64,000 bases of DNA from Blautia hydrogenotrophica DSM 10507 (GCF_034356035.1 NZ_CP136423.1:2480001-2544000), one strand, 5' to 3'. Numbered from the stretch's first letter, positions 7,318-16,423 are shown. The notes: generated from the letters alone by a model not told the origin. Numbers and translations: made by a program.

Positions 7318-8790
7318 TTACTCTAGCACTCTCTCCAATTCCTCAATGACAATCTTAAGTGCCTGAATTCTCGCATACTTTTTATCCACAGATTCCAGGA
7401 TATACCATGGCGCATACTGCGTACTGGTCTTTTCCAGCATCTCATTTACTGCATTCTCGTACGCATCCCATTTTTCCCGGTTTCTCCAGTCTTCCTCCGT
7501 AATCTTCCACCGTTTCTCTGGAGTATTCTGTCGAGCCTGAAACCGCTCCAGTTGCGTCTCTTTGTCAATCTGCACCCAGAATTTCAGGATCACTGCTCCC
7601 CAGTCGAAAAGCTCTCTCTCAAATTCATTGATTTCATTGTAGGCTCTCTGCCAGTCGTTCTCACTGCAAAACCCTTCCAGACGCTCTACCATCACTCTTC
7701 CATACCAGGTACGGTCAAAAATCGCGATATGCCCTGTCTTGGGTAATCTAGTCCAAAAGCGCCACAGATAGTGCCGCGCTTTTTCATGGGGTTCCGGGCT
7801 GGCAATCGGATGTACCTCAAACCCTCTAGGGTCTAAAGCCTCTGTAATCCTCTTGATATTTCCACCCTTTCCTGCCGCATCCCACCCCTCATAGCAGATC
7901 ACCACAGGAACCTGCTTGCGGTACAGTCGGTTATGAAGAGCTCTCAGACGATCTTGAAGCGGCTTTAGCTGTCTGCGGTAATCGCTCTCGCTTAATACTT
8001 TTTTCCCCAATCCAACCTCGCTTAACTGAGGCATCTTTTTCAAGGAAAAGACATTCTGAGGTATCAAAACGGCACGTTTTCGATTTTCCATCGCGATCTC
8101 AATTCCACGACACAGCGCCTCTAATATCTGTAACTGTGCCCACTTTTCGCAAGACGCATCGACAAGATACCATGGAGACACAGGGGAATCCGCATCTCTT
8201 AGATAATTGTCAAAGATCTTCAGACACCTCTTATAATGTTTATTCTGCCAGACATCCTCTTCGCTGACACGCCACCTGGTATCCTTTTTTTCACTGAGTT
8301 TATCCATTCTCTTTTTTTGTTCTTCACGGCTGATGTGACAGAAAAATTTTATCACCAAATATCCATTATCCACCAGCTGGCGCTCAAACCTTTGGACACT
8401 CTCCACTTTCTTGGCATACTCTTTGGAATCCAACTCTTTTCTCGCTCTTCCCATGCAGATTTCATTCATCCATCCCGAATCCAGAAAAGTAAATTTTCCT
8501 GCTTCCGGTATCTGCACAAAATAACGGTGTAAAAATGGATACCTGTCCTCCTGATCTCCTATATTTTCCATCGTAGCCACCTTGAAAAAGCGCGGATCTA
8601 TATTCTTTATAATTTTACCGATCAGGCTTCCTTTTCCTGCAGCACCCCAGCCTTCCATCAGCACCAGTACCGGAAGTCCATGTTCTTTCAGACACATCTG
8701 CTGTTTAGAAAGTCTCTCTTTTGCTGTTCTCAACCGAAGTTTTATCTCCTCCCGCTCCGGTTTTTGCGGCACAGCCCAATTCTCCAGCAT
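7318..8790 (-). CDS. pap: Polyphosphate:AMP phosphotransferase (tandem PPK2)
   Basis: A 490-residue protein with two PPK2 domains. The N-terminal domain has Walker A MEGWGAAGKGS at residues 45-55; the C-terminal one has YEGWDAAGKGG near 300. The C-terminal domain keeps the catalytic FDRTWYGRV loop, while the N-terminal domain has FLDSGWMNEI there, so it looks catalytically degenerate. This architecture is that of class II PPK2 (PAP), which makes ADP from AMP and polyphosphate. It follows mnmM by 19 bases and is probably cotranscribed with corA and mnmM. Confidence 0.9.
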   Translation of the reverse strand: MLENWAVPQKPEREEIKLRLRTAKERLSKQQMCLKEHGLPVLVLMEGWGAAGKGSLIGKIIKNIDPRFFKVATMENIGDQEDRYPFLHRYFVQIPEAGKFTFLDSGWMNEICMGRARKELDSKEYAKKVESVQRFERQLVDNGYLVIKFFCHISREEQKKRMDKLSEKKDTRWRVSEEDVWQNKHYKRCLKIFDNYLRDADSPVSPWYLVDASCEKWAQLQILEALCRGIEIAMENRKRAVLIPQNVFSLKKMPQLSEVGLGKKVLSESDYRRQLKPLQDRLRALHNRLYRKQVPVVICYEGWDAAGKGGNIKRITEALDPRGFEVHPIASPEPHEKARHYLWRFWTRLPKTGHIAIFDRTWYGRVMVERLEGFCSENDWQRAYNEINEFERELFDWGAVILKFWVQIDKETQLERFQARQNTPEKRWKITEEDWRNREKWDAYENAVNEMLEKTSTQYAPWYILESVDKKYARIQALKIVIEELERVLE

Positions 8791-8809
8791 ATTCTTTCAC
8801 CTCTTTCTC

Positions 8810-9373
8810 TCACAATCGTACAATCAATACTGGAATTGGCGGATGATTTGGACGATTATAGTACTCTGAGCATATCACCAGATACCTTTGGCTATCCAAA
8901 GTTCTCAGATACGCCAGCACACCATCCTTCTCTTCATACCCGCTGTCTCCTCCACTGTAAATGCAAAGACTCATCAACCCACCTTTCTTCAGCAGTCTCA
9001 ATCCCTGCTCAATCGCCTCTATACTGCTCTCGGCTCTCGTCGCCTTACTGTGATCTCCCCCTGGCAGATAGCCCAGATTGAACACAATGCAGCTTACACT
9101 TCCCTCTTTCGCATACTCATCCATGTGAACATGAGATCTGCAGTATAGCTCATAGTTCTCCGGGACACCCGCCCGCCTCAGACGCTCTCTCGTCGCCTGA
9201 AGCGCACACTCCTGAATATCGAAAGCTAACACTTTGCCACCTTTCCCCGTCAGCTCACACAGTACCTGCGTGTCTTTTCCATTTCCCATGGTAGCATCAA
9301 TACAGAGATCTCCCGGTCGAATCTGCTCTCTCCAAAAGTGATGACACCACTCCGTGATTTGATAATTTTTCAT
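8810..9373 (-). CDS. mnmM: tRNA mnm5s2U34 methyltransferase MnmM (YtqB family)
   Basis: A 187-residue Rossmann-fold SAM-dependent methyltransferase. DATMGNGKDT near residues 26-35 is the SAM-binding loop, VLAFDIQ the acidic second strand, and FNLGYLPGGDHS near 98-109 the family-specific catalytic loop of YtqB/MnmM, the enzyme completing mnm5 modification of wobble uridine in Gram-positives. The C-terminal PNHPPIPVLIVRL is also typical. It lies between corA and the polyphosphate transferase with short spacers, so an operon is likely. Assignment rests on the loop motifs and length. Confidence 0.88.
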   Translation of the reverse strand: MKNYQITEWCHHFWREQIRPGDLCIDATMGNGKDTQVLCELTGKGGKVLAFDIQECALQATRERLRRAGVPENYELYCRSHVHMDEYAKEGSVSCIVFNLGYLPGGDHSKATRAESSIEAIEQGLRLLKKGGLMSLCIYSGGDSGYEEKDGVLAYLRTLDSQRYLVICSEYYNRPNHPPIPVLIVRL

Positions 9374-9397
9374 CCGTATCTCCTTGAATTCTAATCT

Positions 9398-10321
9398 CTA
9401 AAACCATTTTTTCTTCCAGAAATATAAAATTTCCAGTATCACCAATACCACTCCCACCAGAGCGGTAACCGGATACGCATATTTCCAAGCCAACTCCGGC
9501 ATATGAATAAAGTTCATTCCATACCAGCCTGTAATCAAAGTCAGCGGCATAAAAATAGCAGTCACCACAGTAAGTAGCTGCATCACTTCATTTTGATGCA
9601 CTTCATTTTGTGTCTGGTACATCTCACGTATTTGAAGCGCATAGTCCCTGAGATTTTTGACATGAGAAGACAGACGCGAAAGCCTCCCCGACAGCAATTG
9701 AAACAAAACCCGGTCTTCCTCGTCCAACAACCGATTATAGTTCTCAATCATCGTATCGCTCATATCCATCAATTGATTATAATAAGAATTTAGGCGAAGA
9801 AGTTCTCTGCGTACATGCAGAATCTTTCTGGAAATATCCGAATCCCGTCCTTTTCCCTGGGTCAGACATTCTTCTAAATCCGTGAGTCTCTCTTCATACT
9901 TTTGCAAAAAACGAATCTCATCATGAATCAAATATTCGATGAATGTAAACAAAAAGTGGTGTATTCCGGCAGACTCCCACACTTGATTCTGCTCCAGATA
10001 ACAAAGAATCTTTAAAACATACTCCTCATCCCCCACAAAAGTAATTCTATACTTATCCAGATAAAAGCCAAAGCCCTCCGTACTGCCCAACAAGTCCTGC
10101 TTGGAAGGAATCACAAAAGTTCCTATCATGCAGTCTTTCAGCATATCCACCTTACAATACTGCAAAACTTCAAGGCTCTGCAGCAAACGGTAATCTGCCG
10201 CTTTTTCCTTGCGCGCTCTCCGATACTCCTCCACACTCAAAAGTTCTACCAAAAGTTCATCTTCCCGCAATTTATCCTCCGACTGCACGGGAATTAACTT
10301 CTCTTTTAGCCGATACCGCAT
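9398..10321 (-). CDS. corA: CorA-family divalent metal transporter
   Basis: A 307-residue CorA-type Mg2+/Co2+ channel. The N-terminal two thirds form the cytoplasmic alpha-beta and long-helix domain (many Glu/Arg heptads at residues 150-240). The C-terminal part carries two membrane helices: the first (about 245-265) ends in the signature YGMNF, followed by the loop HMPEL, and the second (about 280-300) precedes the basic tail KKKWF. It probably begins an operon with mnmM and pap. It separates sigE from sigG. Ion choice cannot be settled from sequence. Confidence 0.9.
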   Translation of the reverse strand: MRYRLKEKLIPVQSEDKLREDELLVELLSVEEYRRARKEKAADYRLLQSLEVLQYCKVDMLKDCMIGTFVIPSKQDLLGSTEGFGFYLDKYRITFVGDEEYVLKILCYLEQNQVWESAGIHHFLFTFIEYLIHDEIRFLQKYEERLTDLEECLTQGKGRDSDISRKILHVRRELLRLNSYYNQLMDMSDTMIENYNRLLDEEDRVLFQLLSGRLSRLSSHVKNLRDYALQIREMYQTQNEVHQNEVMQLLTVVTAIFMPLTLITGWYGMNFIHMPELAWKYAYPVTALVGVVLVILEILYFWKKKWF

Positions 10322-10410
10322 CTTTCGTTCTCCTGTTCTCTCTCATAAGGTCGGGTAATCTGTTCTATTTTCATCATACCATGTTCCCCTGAAAAAATAC
10401 AGGGGCATGA

Positions 10411-10437
10411 AAATTTTAACGGCCGCTTAGCGGCCGT
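10411..10437 (-). terminator. Terminator of spoIIGA-sigE
   Basis: Perfect hairpin ACGGCCGC-TTA-GCGGCCGT at 10419-10437, followed on the minus strand by TAAAATTTT. A second, smaller palindrome (TCCCCTG/CAGGGG) lies at about 10384-10405. Confidence 0.75.
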
Positions 10438-10449
10438 CTGCAAACTGTC

Positions 10450-11187
10450 TCACTCATATTTTACAATCTCTTTTTTTAGTCTCTTCATAATTCTTTTTTC
10501 CAATCTGGAAATATAAGACTGGGAAATTCCCAGCAAATCAGCGACTTCCTTCTGAGTCTTTTCTTTCCCGTCCACAGAATGAAGTCCAAATCTCAACGTG
10601 ACAATGGTCTGCTCCCTCGGGCTTAGCTTGCTGATCGCGTTTCCCAGCAGATCTCTCTCCACTTCGTCCTCGATTCCTCTAGAGATCACATCCTCATCTG
10701 TACCTAAAATATCCGAGAGCAAAAGCTCATTCCCATCCCAATCCACATTCAGAGGTTCATCTATAGACACCTCCATCTTCGTCTTGCTGTTCCTTCTCAG
10801 ATACATCAAAATCTCATTTTCTATACACCGCGAGGCATAGGTCGCCAGTTTAATCTTTTTCACAGGATTAAACGTGTTGATCGCTTTGATTAAGCCAATA
10901 GTTCCGATAGAAATCAAATCCTCCACACCGACCCCGGTGTTATCAAACTTTTTCGCAATATACACCACGAGACGCAAATTATGTTCAATCAGCAGAGCCT
11001 TCGCCTCTTTTTCCTGTTCTGTGCCCAGCTTCTGTATCACTTTTTCTTCCTGCTGCGCATCCAGCGGTGCAGGCAGCACGTCAGCACCGCCAATATAATA
11101 AACTTCTCTGGTTCTCGGCCATACCATGCTGGAAAACCTGGAGAAAATGGAAACCGGATAGTAATTTGCTGCTAACCTTGTATTCAT
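10450..11187 (-). CDS. sigE: Sporulation sigma factor SigE (pro-form)
   Basis: A 245-residue mother-cell sigma factor. The first 25-30 residues ([10 protein letters not shown] followed by [12 protein letters not shown]) form the membrane-associating pro-sequence that SpoIIGA removes. Region 2 ([26 protein letters not shown]), region 3 and region 4 ([23 protein letters not shown]) are complete. Its start lies 19 bases after spoIIGA, the standard spoIIG order, and its activation is expected to depend on that protease. A strong terminator follows. Confidence 0.95.
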   Translation of the reverse strand: MNTRLAANYYPVSIFSRFSSMVWPRTREVYYIGGADVLPAPLDAQQEEKVIQKLGTEQEKEAKALLIEHNLRLVVYIAKKFDNTGVGVEDLISIGTIGLIKAINTFNPVKKIKLATYASRCIENEILMYLRRNSKTKMEVSIDEPLNVDWDGNELLLSDILGTDEDVISRGIEDEVERDLLGNAISKLSPREQTIVTLRFGLHSVDGKEKTQKEVADLLGISQSYISRLEKRIMKRLKKEIVKYE

Positions 11188-11206
11188 AGATGTGACCCCT
11201 CCTAAT

Positions 11207-12058
11207 CTAATTTTTTATCAACTTAGAATTTATGATCATCTGATACTTTTTCCCCAAAGCAAATTCTTCCGTCGACACGGCAATCACCGGATTTGAAATA
11301 TGAATTATCTCCCTGGGCGTATGTATGAATAAATTCTCCACAGTCACTGCCAATAAGATTCCCTTTCCGCTAATTCCGCAGTAAGGTAAAAAATGCGGGC
11401 GAAGTCTCGGCAGTTTTGTACTCTCTCGCTCCCCTGATGTTCTCTGCACGCACTCCAGCAGTTCTGTCAGTTCCGTTTCCAACAGCTGCTCCAAAGTACA
11501 TCTATCTATCACACTGACTGGTTTTCTGTTCAGAGAATCCTCTAACTGATTCCCTGTGTCATAGAGTCCATAGAGAGAAATCTTGCGCCCTCCCTCCTCA
11601 AGAGTCACCGGATAGACATTCCTAATTCGTATCTGAAAATACTCATATCCTATGGAAATGCAAGTGAAGACCAGATAAGTCACCAGGGCAAAAATCAAAA
11701 AAGTCTTCAGGCCGATACCCCTGTCAGTAGACATAACTTCCCAAAAACCTCCACATAAAAACGCTGTAAGATACAGCGCTATCAATGCCCGCATAAGCAT
11801 ACTTCCTGTTTTTGCTCCACATCCTATTCGCACCATTCCCAGAGCCAACAACCCCTGAAACAAAATGGTACCTGGTAAATAGCCATCCATGGGCAACATT
11901 AAAAACACACAGGCTCCAAGAGCTCCCACAGCTGCCCCTAAAAGGCTTCGCAGAGGACTGATTTTCCAATCCAGCAATCTGCAAGTCAGGCGCAGCAAAA
12001 TGTAGTCCATGACGAGATTCGTAACAAAAACCGCATCCAAATATATTTCATAATACAC
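11207..12058 (-). CDS. spoIIGA: Sigma-E processing peptidase SpoIIGA
   Basis: A 283-residue membrane aspartic protease that cleaves pro-SigE. The N-terminal half has five hydrophobic helices (residues about 10-160); the C-terminal half carries the catalytic [12 protein letters not shown] loop near 187 and the usual KPVSVID strand. The start is read as GTG at 12058 because it gives [10 protein letters not shown], which aligns with the SpoIIGA N terminus (KIYLDV), and because AGGGGGT lies just upstream. An ATG 27 codons earlier would run through the promoter. The ribosome site is itself one arm of a long hairpin (see 12057-12126). Confidence 0.9.
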   Translation of the reverse strand: MYYEIYLDAVFVTNLVMDYILLRLTCRLLDWKISPLRSLLGAAVGALGACVFLMLPMDGYLPGTILFQGLLALGMVRIGCGAKTGSMLMRALIALYLTAFLCGGFWEVMSTDRGIGLKTFLIFALVTYLVFTCISIGYEYFQIRIRNVYPVTLEEGGRKISLYGLYDTGNQLEDSLNRKPVSVIDRCTLEQLLETELTELLECVQRTSGERESTKLPRLRPHFLPYCGISGKGILLAVTVENLFIHTPREIIHISNPVIAVSTEEFALGKKYQMIINSKLIKN

Positions 12059-12126
12059 AAAAAACCCCCTACGACCTGTATGTCTCTCACTTTGGTAAGT
12101 GAGTACATTATAGGTGATAGGGGGTT
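12057..12126 (-). terminator. Long hairpin with U-run overlapping the spoIIGA ribosome site
   Basis: AACCCCCTA (12063-12071) pairs perfectly with TAGGGGGTT (12118-12126), with inner stems ACCT/AGGT, ATGT/ACAT and CTCACTT/AAGTGAG; on the minus strand the right arm runs into TTTTTT and then the GTG start. It looks like the terminator of thrS-aroD read-through. The GGGGG of its right arm is also the spoIIGA Shine-Dalgarno sequence. Confidence 0.75.
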
Positions 12127-12172
12127 CTAAATTTGTCAAAACTACAGTGCCGAGAGCAAAAAATTTTCGACA
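12107..12172 (-). promoter_or_regulatory. Spo0A-type spoIIG promoter
   Basis: Minus strand: TTGACA (12134-12139) and TATAAT (12107-12112) separated by 21 bp, close to the unusually long 22-bp spacer of the Bacillus spoIIG promoter. A 0A box TTTGTCAAA (12132-12140, plus strand) overlaps the -35, and TGTCGAAAA (12164-12172, minus strand) lies upstream. The start near 12100 lies inside the left part of the hairpin, so the promoter's own transcript lacks the CCCCC arm. Confidence 0.72.
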
Positions 12173-12243
12173 CGTACCGACTTTATTTTTCTATCTTATG
12201 TCACTTTATAAACATTCTTTTTCGTCAGCAGAACATCAAAGAC

Positions 12244-13023
12244 TCATGCAAAATTTTCATGATAAAACTTCAGTGCGCGGCGCACATCTTCAATTGCTTC
12301 CTGACCAGGAGCCGACTCACCTGTGACCGCTGCAAAAGTCATACAGGAGCCGAAGACTTCTCCCGAATATCGGCTCACTCTTCCCTTCTCTGACATGGAG
12401 ATCGTCACCACCGGACGGCTGGTATACTCTTGTACCATCTCCCTAGTAGCTTTCAGTAAACTACATACATGGTCAAAATTCTCAGGCATCACAGCCAACT
12501 TTAATACATCTGCATTTGCTCCATCCATAGCTCTCATTCTTCGGACTAGCTCTTCTTTGCTGGGAGTAGAATGAAAATCATGATTGGAAGCAATGACTTT
12601 ACAATCATGGCTGTGAATCGAATTTATCAGTTCTTTCATTCTCTTCTCATCGAGAAATAATTCCACGTCTATTAAGTCTGCCATACCTAATTTTGACACA
12701 CTTTTCAGAATGTTTACATAATCTTCCGTCAAAATATCCCTTTTTCCGCCCTCTGCTGATGTGCGAATAGTGAAAATCAGCGGAATTTGTCCCAATTTGT
12801 CGCGGAGCACAGATAGACATTTCTCCACCTCTCCAAATTCCATGAGCTCTTCAAAGAAATCGGCCCTCCACTCAATCAAGTCCGGCTGCCTTTTTACAAC
12901 TTCACCGACTTCTCTCAACAGGCTCTCCGTATTGTTTTGCGTCAGCGGAACACAGATTTTAGGGATACCTTCCCCTAGCACAGTCCTACGCAGTTTTAGC
13001 GGCTCTGTCAGTGATTGCAACAT
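12244..13023 (-). CDS. aroD: 3-dehydroquinate dehydratase, type I
   Basis: A 259-residue class I dehydroquinase of the shikimate pathway, acting through a Schiff base. The catalytic His is in ASNHDFHSTP near residue 145, and the Schiff-base Lys in DVLKLAVMP near 172. The N-terminal ICVPLTQ and EWRADFFE segments and the C-terminal GRVSRYSGEVFGSCMTFA are typical. It starts 18 bases after thrS and is therefore probably under the thrS T-box, an unusual pairing with threonine starvation. No other aro gene is nearby. Confidence 0.93.
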   Translation of the reverse strand: MLQSLTEPLKLRRTVLGEGIPKICVPLTQNNTESLLREVGEVVKRQPDLIEWRADFFEELMEFGEVEKCLSVLRDKLGQIPLIFTIRTSAEGGKRDILTEDYVNILKSVSKLGMADLIDVELFLDEKRMKELINSIHSHDCKVIASNHDFHSTPSKEELVRRMRAMDGANADVLKLAVMPENFDHVCSLLKATREMVQEYTSRPVVTISMSEKGRVSRYSGEVFGSCMTFAAVTGESAPGQEAIEDVRRALKFYHENFA

Positions 13024-13041
13024 TTTTTCATCCTTTCTCTT

Positions 13042-14997
13042 CTAGTTCTCAACTTCAATCTTACGGATTTCTTTTGTGCGAATCTCCTCACAGATATGAT
13101 CAATGAAGCTCTTCAGATCTTTCATTCCCTCATCGCCTAGATAACGGCTGCGCACAGATACTTTTTCTTCCTGCTCTTCTTTGGCTCCGACGACTAACAT
13201 ATAAGGTACTTTTTGCAGACGGCTCTCACGAATTTTATATCCGATCTTTTCTGAACGATCATCCACACTGCTACGAATGCCGTTTGCCTTCAGCTGTGCG
13301 TTTACCTGGTTCGCATAGTCCAGATACTTTTCAGAGATCGGCAGTACACGTACCTGTTCCGGGCACAGCCAAGTCGGGAATAGTCCCGCGTATTTTTCAA
13401 TCAGCCATGCCAGAGTTCTCTCATAGCAGCCCATACTGGTCCGATGGATGATAAACGGCATCTTCTTCTCTCCGTTCTCATCAATATAGTACATATGGAA
13501 CTGTTCTGCCAGTGCAAAATCCAGCTGAATCGTAATCATGGTGTCTTCTTTTCCATATACATTCTTAGCCTGAATATCCAGCTTTGGACCATAGAATGCT
13601 GCCTCACCGTCAGCCTCCACAAAGTCCAGCTCTAGCTCATTTAAAAGTTCTCTCATCTTATTTTGAGAGGTCTCCCAGTATTGAGCATCTCCGATATATT
13701 TTTCCGTATTATTCGGGTCCCATTTGGACAAACGATAGGTCACATCGTCTTGCAGTCCCAGAGTCGTAAGCACGAACTTCGCAAGCTGCACACACTTTTT
13801 AAACTCCTCGTCGATCTGATCTGGACGCGTGATCAAGTGCGCCTCCGTGATTGTAAACTGACGTACACGGGTAAGTCCATGCATTTCCCCGGAGTCCTCA
13901 TTTCGAAACAAAGTAGAAGTCTCGCTGTAACGCAAAGGCAGCTCTCGGTAGCTGTGCTGGCTGGCCTTGTACACATAGTACTGGAATGGGCAGGTCATAG
14001 GCCGCAGAGCATAGACCTCTTTATCTTTCTCCTCATCCCCAAGTACAAACATTCCATCTTTGTAATGGTCCCAATGTCCAGAAATCTTATACAAGTCACT
14101 CTTTGCCATCAATGGAGTCTTCGTACGGATATATCCCCACTCATTATCCTCTAAATCCTCAATCCAACGCTGTAATTCCTTTAAAATAATGACTCCTTTT
14201 GGCATCAGCAAAGGCAACCCCTGACCAATCACATCTACCGTAGTAAACAGCTCCATCTCTCTTCCGAGCTTGTTGTGGTCACGCTTTTTTGCCTCCTCTA
14301 ACTGCTCTAAATAAGCTTTTAATTCATCCTTTTTGCCAAAAGCAGTTCCATAGACTCTGGTCAGCATCTGTCTCTTCTCATCGCCTCTCCAATAAGCTCC
14401 TGAAGAGGAAAGCAGTTTAAATGCCTTGACTCCTTTGGTGCTCATCAGATGCGGGCCTGCACACAAATCTGTGAAGCCTCCCTGGGAGTAGAATGAAATC
14501 TCAGCATCCTCTGGAAGATCCTCGATCAATTCCACCTTGTAGGGCTCTTCTTTCTCTTTAAAATAGGCGATCGCCTCTTCTCTAGGCATTGTATACCGCT
14601 CGATTTTGGCCCCTTCTTTGACAATCTTCTTCATTTCCTGTTCAATTTTATCCAAGTCCTCCTGGGAAAATGGCTCGCACTCAAAGTCATAATAAAATCC
14701 CGTATCAATGGACGGTCCGATGGCCACTTTGGCGTGGGGATACAGCCTCTTTACCGCCTCCGCCAGTACATGGGAAGCTGTGTGTCTCAGGGCTGCCAAA
14801 CCTTTCTCATCATTGGCAGTCAGTATATTTAAGGTGCAATCCTTGTTCAAAACAGTTCTCAAGTCCTTGATCTGCCCGTCCACCTCACCTGCACAGGCAG
14901 CTCTGGCCAGTCCTTCACTGATATCATAGGCGATTTCATAGATTGTTTTGTTGTCAGAATATTCTTTTACAGAACCATCTTTTAATGTGATAATCAT
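13042..14997 (-). CDS. thrS: Threonyl-tRNA synthetase
   Basis: A 651-residue class II synthetase with, in order, a TGS domain (ITLKDGSVKEY..), the editing domain (HTASHVLAEAV.. and FYYDF), the catalytic core (motif 2 in FRNEDSGEMHGLTRVRQFT, motif 3 in HRTSMGCYERTLAWLIE) and the anticodon-binding domain. The start at 14997 is preferred since AAGGAAA lies about 9 bases upstream; an ATG two codons earlier is too close to it. Expression is controlled by a T-box leader, and aroD follows in the same transcript. Confidence 0.95.
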   Translation of the reverse strand: MIITLKDGSVKEYSDNKTIYEIAYDISEGLARAACAGEVDGQIKDLRTVLNKDCTLNILTANDEKGLAALRHTASHVLAEAVKRLYPHAKVAIGPSIDTGFYYDFECEPFSQEDLDKIEQEMKKIVKEGAKIERYTMPREEAIAYFKEKEEPYKVELIEDLPEDAEISFYSQGGFTDLCAGPHLMSTKGVKAFKLLSSSGAYWRGDEKRQMLTRVYGTAFGKKDELKAYLEQLEEAKKRDHNKLGREMELFTTVDVIGQGLPLLMPKGVIILKELQRWIEDLEDNEWGYIRTKTPLMAKSDLYKISGHWDHYKDGMFVLGDEEKDKEVYALRPMTCPFQYYVYKASQHSYRELPLRYSETSTLFRNEDSGEMHGLTRVRQFTITEAHLITRPDQIDEEFKKCVQLAKFVLTTLGLQDDVTYRLSKWDPNNTEKYIGDAQYWETSQNKMRELLNELELDFVEADGEAAFYGPKLDIQAKNVYGKEDTMITIQLDFALAEQFHMYYIDENGEKKMPFIIHRTSMGCYERTLAWLIEKYAGLFPTWLCPEQVRVLPISEKYLDYANQVNAQLKANGIRSSVDDRSEKIGYKIRESRLQKVPYMLVVGAKEEQEEKVSVRSRYLGDEGMKDLKSFIDHICEEIRTKEIRKIEVEN

Positions 14998-15093
14998 AAT
15001 CATCTTTCCTTTCTTTTCTTTATTTTTGTCAGATCTATCTGACATTGTTCTTTTGTTAGAAATGCCGCCAATGTCTGATCGTACGGAATATTT

Positions 15094-15146
15094 GTGTTAC
15101 AAGAAAAAATTTCATGCATTAATGTGACAATTCTTTCCTGCAACAC
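15094..15146 (-). repeat. Repeat family R2, diverged copy b
   Basis: Ends GTGTTACAAGAAA and TTTCCTGCAACAC around GCATTAATGTGACA. As with copies a and d, it begins directly after a terminator U-run, here that of the T-box. Because it lies between the terminator and thrS, only antiterminated transcripts contain it. Confidence 0.55.
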
Positions 15147-15397
15147 AAAAACCCGCCCCTTGCATAAACGCAAGGGACGGGCTCTCATATTCCCGCGGTT
15201 CCACCCTTATTGTCAGACAGGCAGAAAACTGCCCAGGCTCTAACCACTTTCTGATGATAACGGAATCACCGGGCCGGATTAGGGCCACTCAGAGCTGGTC
15301 TTCAGAAAGACTTCCATTAGGACACTTCCACCAAATATATCCCTCTCTGTAATCTCTGTCTATCCTACTCGTCTCTTCCACGCATTTCCTTTATTTT
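15146..15397 (-). promoter_or_regulatory. T-box leader of thrS
   Basis: The antiterminator T-box AGGGTGGAACCGCGG is at 15193-15207 (minus strand). The terminator CCCGTCCCTTGC/GCAAGGGGCGGG with a U-run is at 15146-15184. Upstream, stem I shows AGTA, AGAGAGGG and GGTGGAAG blocks; ACC in GAAGACCAGC is a candidate Thr specifier codon near its 3' side. Uncharged tRNA-Thr should favour read-through into thrS-aroD. Confidence 0.93.
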
Positions 15398-15403
15398 GTA
15401 CCA

Positions 15404-15431
15404 ATTATAACACTTGAACTCTCTTTGTCAA
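15404..15431 (-). promoter_or_regulatory. Sigma-A promoter of thrS leader
   Basis: TTGACA (15426-15431), 16-bp spacer, TATAAT (15404-15409) on the minus strand. The -35 abuts the TAG stop of the preceding DUF218 gene. Confidence 0.75.
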
Positions 15432-15917
15432 CTACCAATTTCCCACAATCTTATCCTTAACAATCGCAAGAACTTCCCTGAAACTGTACCAAAGCAATTT
15501 CCAAGACGGATACGGAGCCGCAAGCCCCCAGATCTTCTCACAGCCTAACTTTCTGCCGATTGCAACGCTTCGAAAAATATGGAAATTATTTGTGACAATT
15601 CCAATTTTTTGTTTCCTGTCAGGAAGAAGCTCCAGAGAAAAACGCAGGTTCTCCGCCGTGCTGACAGAGCGCTCTTCTAGAAGCAATCGCTCTCTCTCAA
15701 TCCCATGAGCAAGCAAATAATCAGCCATAGCCTTAGCCTCACTGATCTTTTCATCGACGCCCCGACCTCCGGACAATACTGCGAGAGTCCTAGGATTCTC
15801 CCGGAGATATTCCTCCGCTTTTTCAACCCGGAATCGCAGAGCCCTCGACAATCTCGTCCCATTGACATGCGCTCCTAGCACAATCAGATAATCCAAATTC
15901 TCTGGTACTTTTCTCAT
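15432..15917 (-). CDS. YdcF/SanA-like DUF218 protein
   Basis: A 161-residue DUF218-domain protein. The fold's strands and the conserved VLGAHVNGTRLSRALRFR, VLSGGRG and EERSVSTAEN blocks are present; family members include SanA and YdcF, whose enzymology is poorly defined and which are tied to envelope integrity. Here there is no N-terminal membrane anchor, so it seems cytoplasmic. The start at 15917 has GGAAGGAAAT upstream and overlaps the SEC-C gene stop (TAATG). Confidence 0.8.
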   Translation of the reverse strand: MRKVPENLDYLIVLGAHVNGTRLSRALRFRVEKAEEYLRENPRTLAVLSGGRGVDEKISEAKAMADYLLAHGIERERLLLEERSVSTAENLRFSLELLPDRKQKIGIVTNNFHIFRSVAIGRKLGCEKIWGLAAPYPSWKLLWYSFREVLAIVKDKIVGNW

Positions 15918-16423
15918 TATTTCCTTCCACAGCAAAACTTATATTTCTTGCCGCTTCCACACGGACATGGATCATTTCTTCCCACTTTGTGTCCTTTTAC
16001 AATCGTTCCAGACCTCTTTTGCTCACGGTACAGCTCTTTCCTCTTGTCCTCATCAAAAATCTTATTCCACTGGGGCAGTTCATACAACCAATCTGCTTTC
16101 GCATCCACCATATTCTTGTAAAGCTTCTCCTTGTCAAACGCAAGGTTGACTACTGTATCTTCTTCCATAGTCTCAATGGGATTGGCTTCTTTCAGGCTGT
16201 CATTGATTCCATCCAGAAAGCCTACCATAGTCATCAAGTCCACCTGGAATTTATCTGCCAGCTCCTTGACTGTCCCAGCCACTACCTCATCTGGATTTGT
16301 GAGAAGCTTCTCATAAATTTCCTTCTCAGTATTAAAATACACCGCCCAGAATCTCTGAAGCTTTCCTCTGTCCGCTTTCTGGTCATAGGCCATATCTCTC
16401 CATTGTTCTAATAATGTACTCAT
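15917..16423 (-). CDS. SEC-C zinc-binding domain protein
   Basis: A 168-residue protein with an all-helical N-terminal domain (residues 1-140) and a C-terminal SEC-C motif, [18 protein letters not shown], the Cys/His zinc-binding tail found in SecA and in many unrelated proteins. It is not SecA: the motor is absent. Function is unknown; the tail suggests contact with SecB-like partners, ribosomes or nucleic acid. It is translationally coupled to the DUF218 gene. Confidence 0.8.
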   Translation of the reverse strand: MSTLLEQWRDMAYDQKADRGKLQRFWAVYFNTEKEIYEKLLTNPDEVVAGTVKELADKFQVDLMTMVGFLDGINDSLKEANPIETMEEDTVVNLAFDKEKLYKNMVDAKADWLYELPQWNKIFDEDKRKELYREQKRSGTIVKGHKVGRNDPCPCGSGKKYKFCCGRK

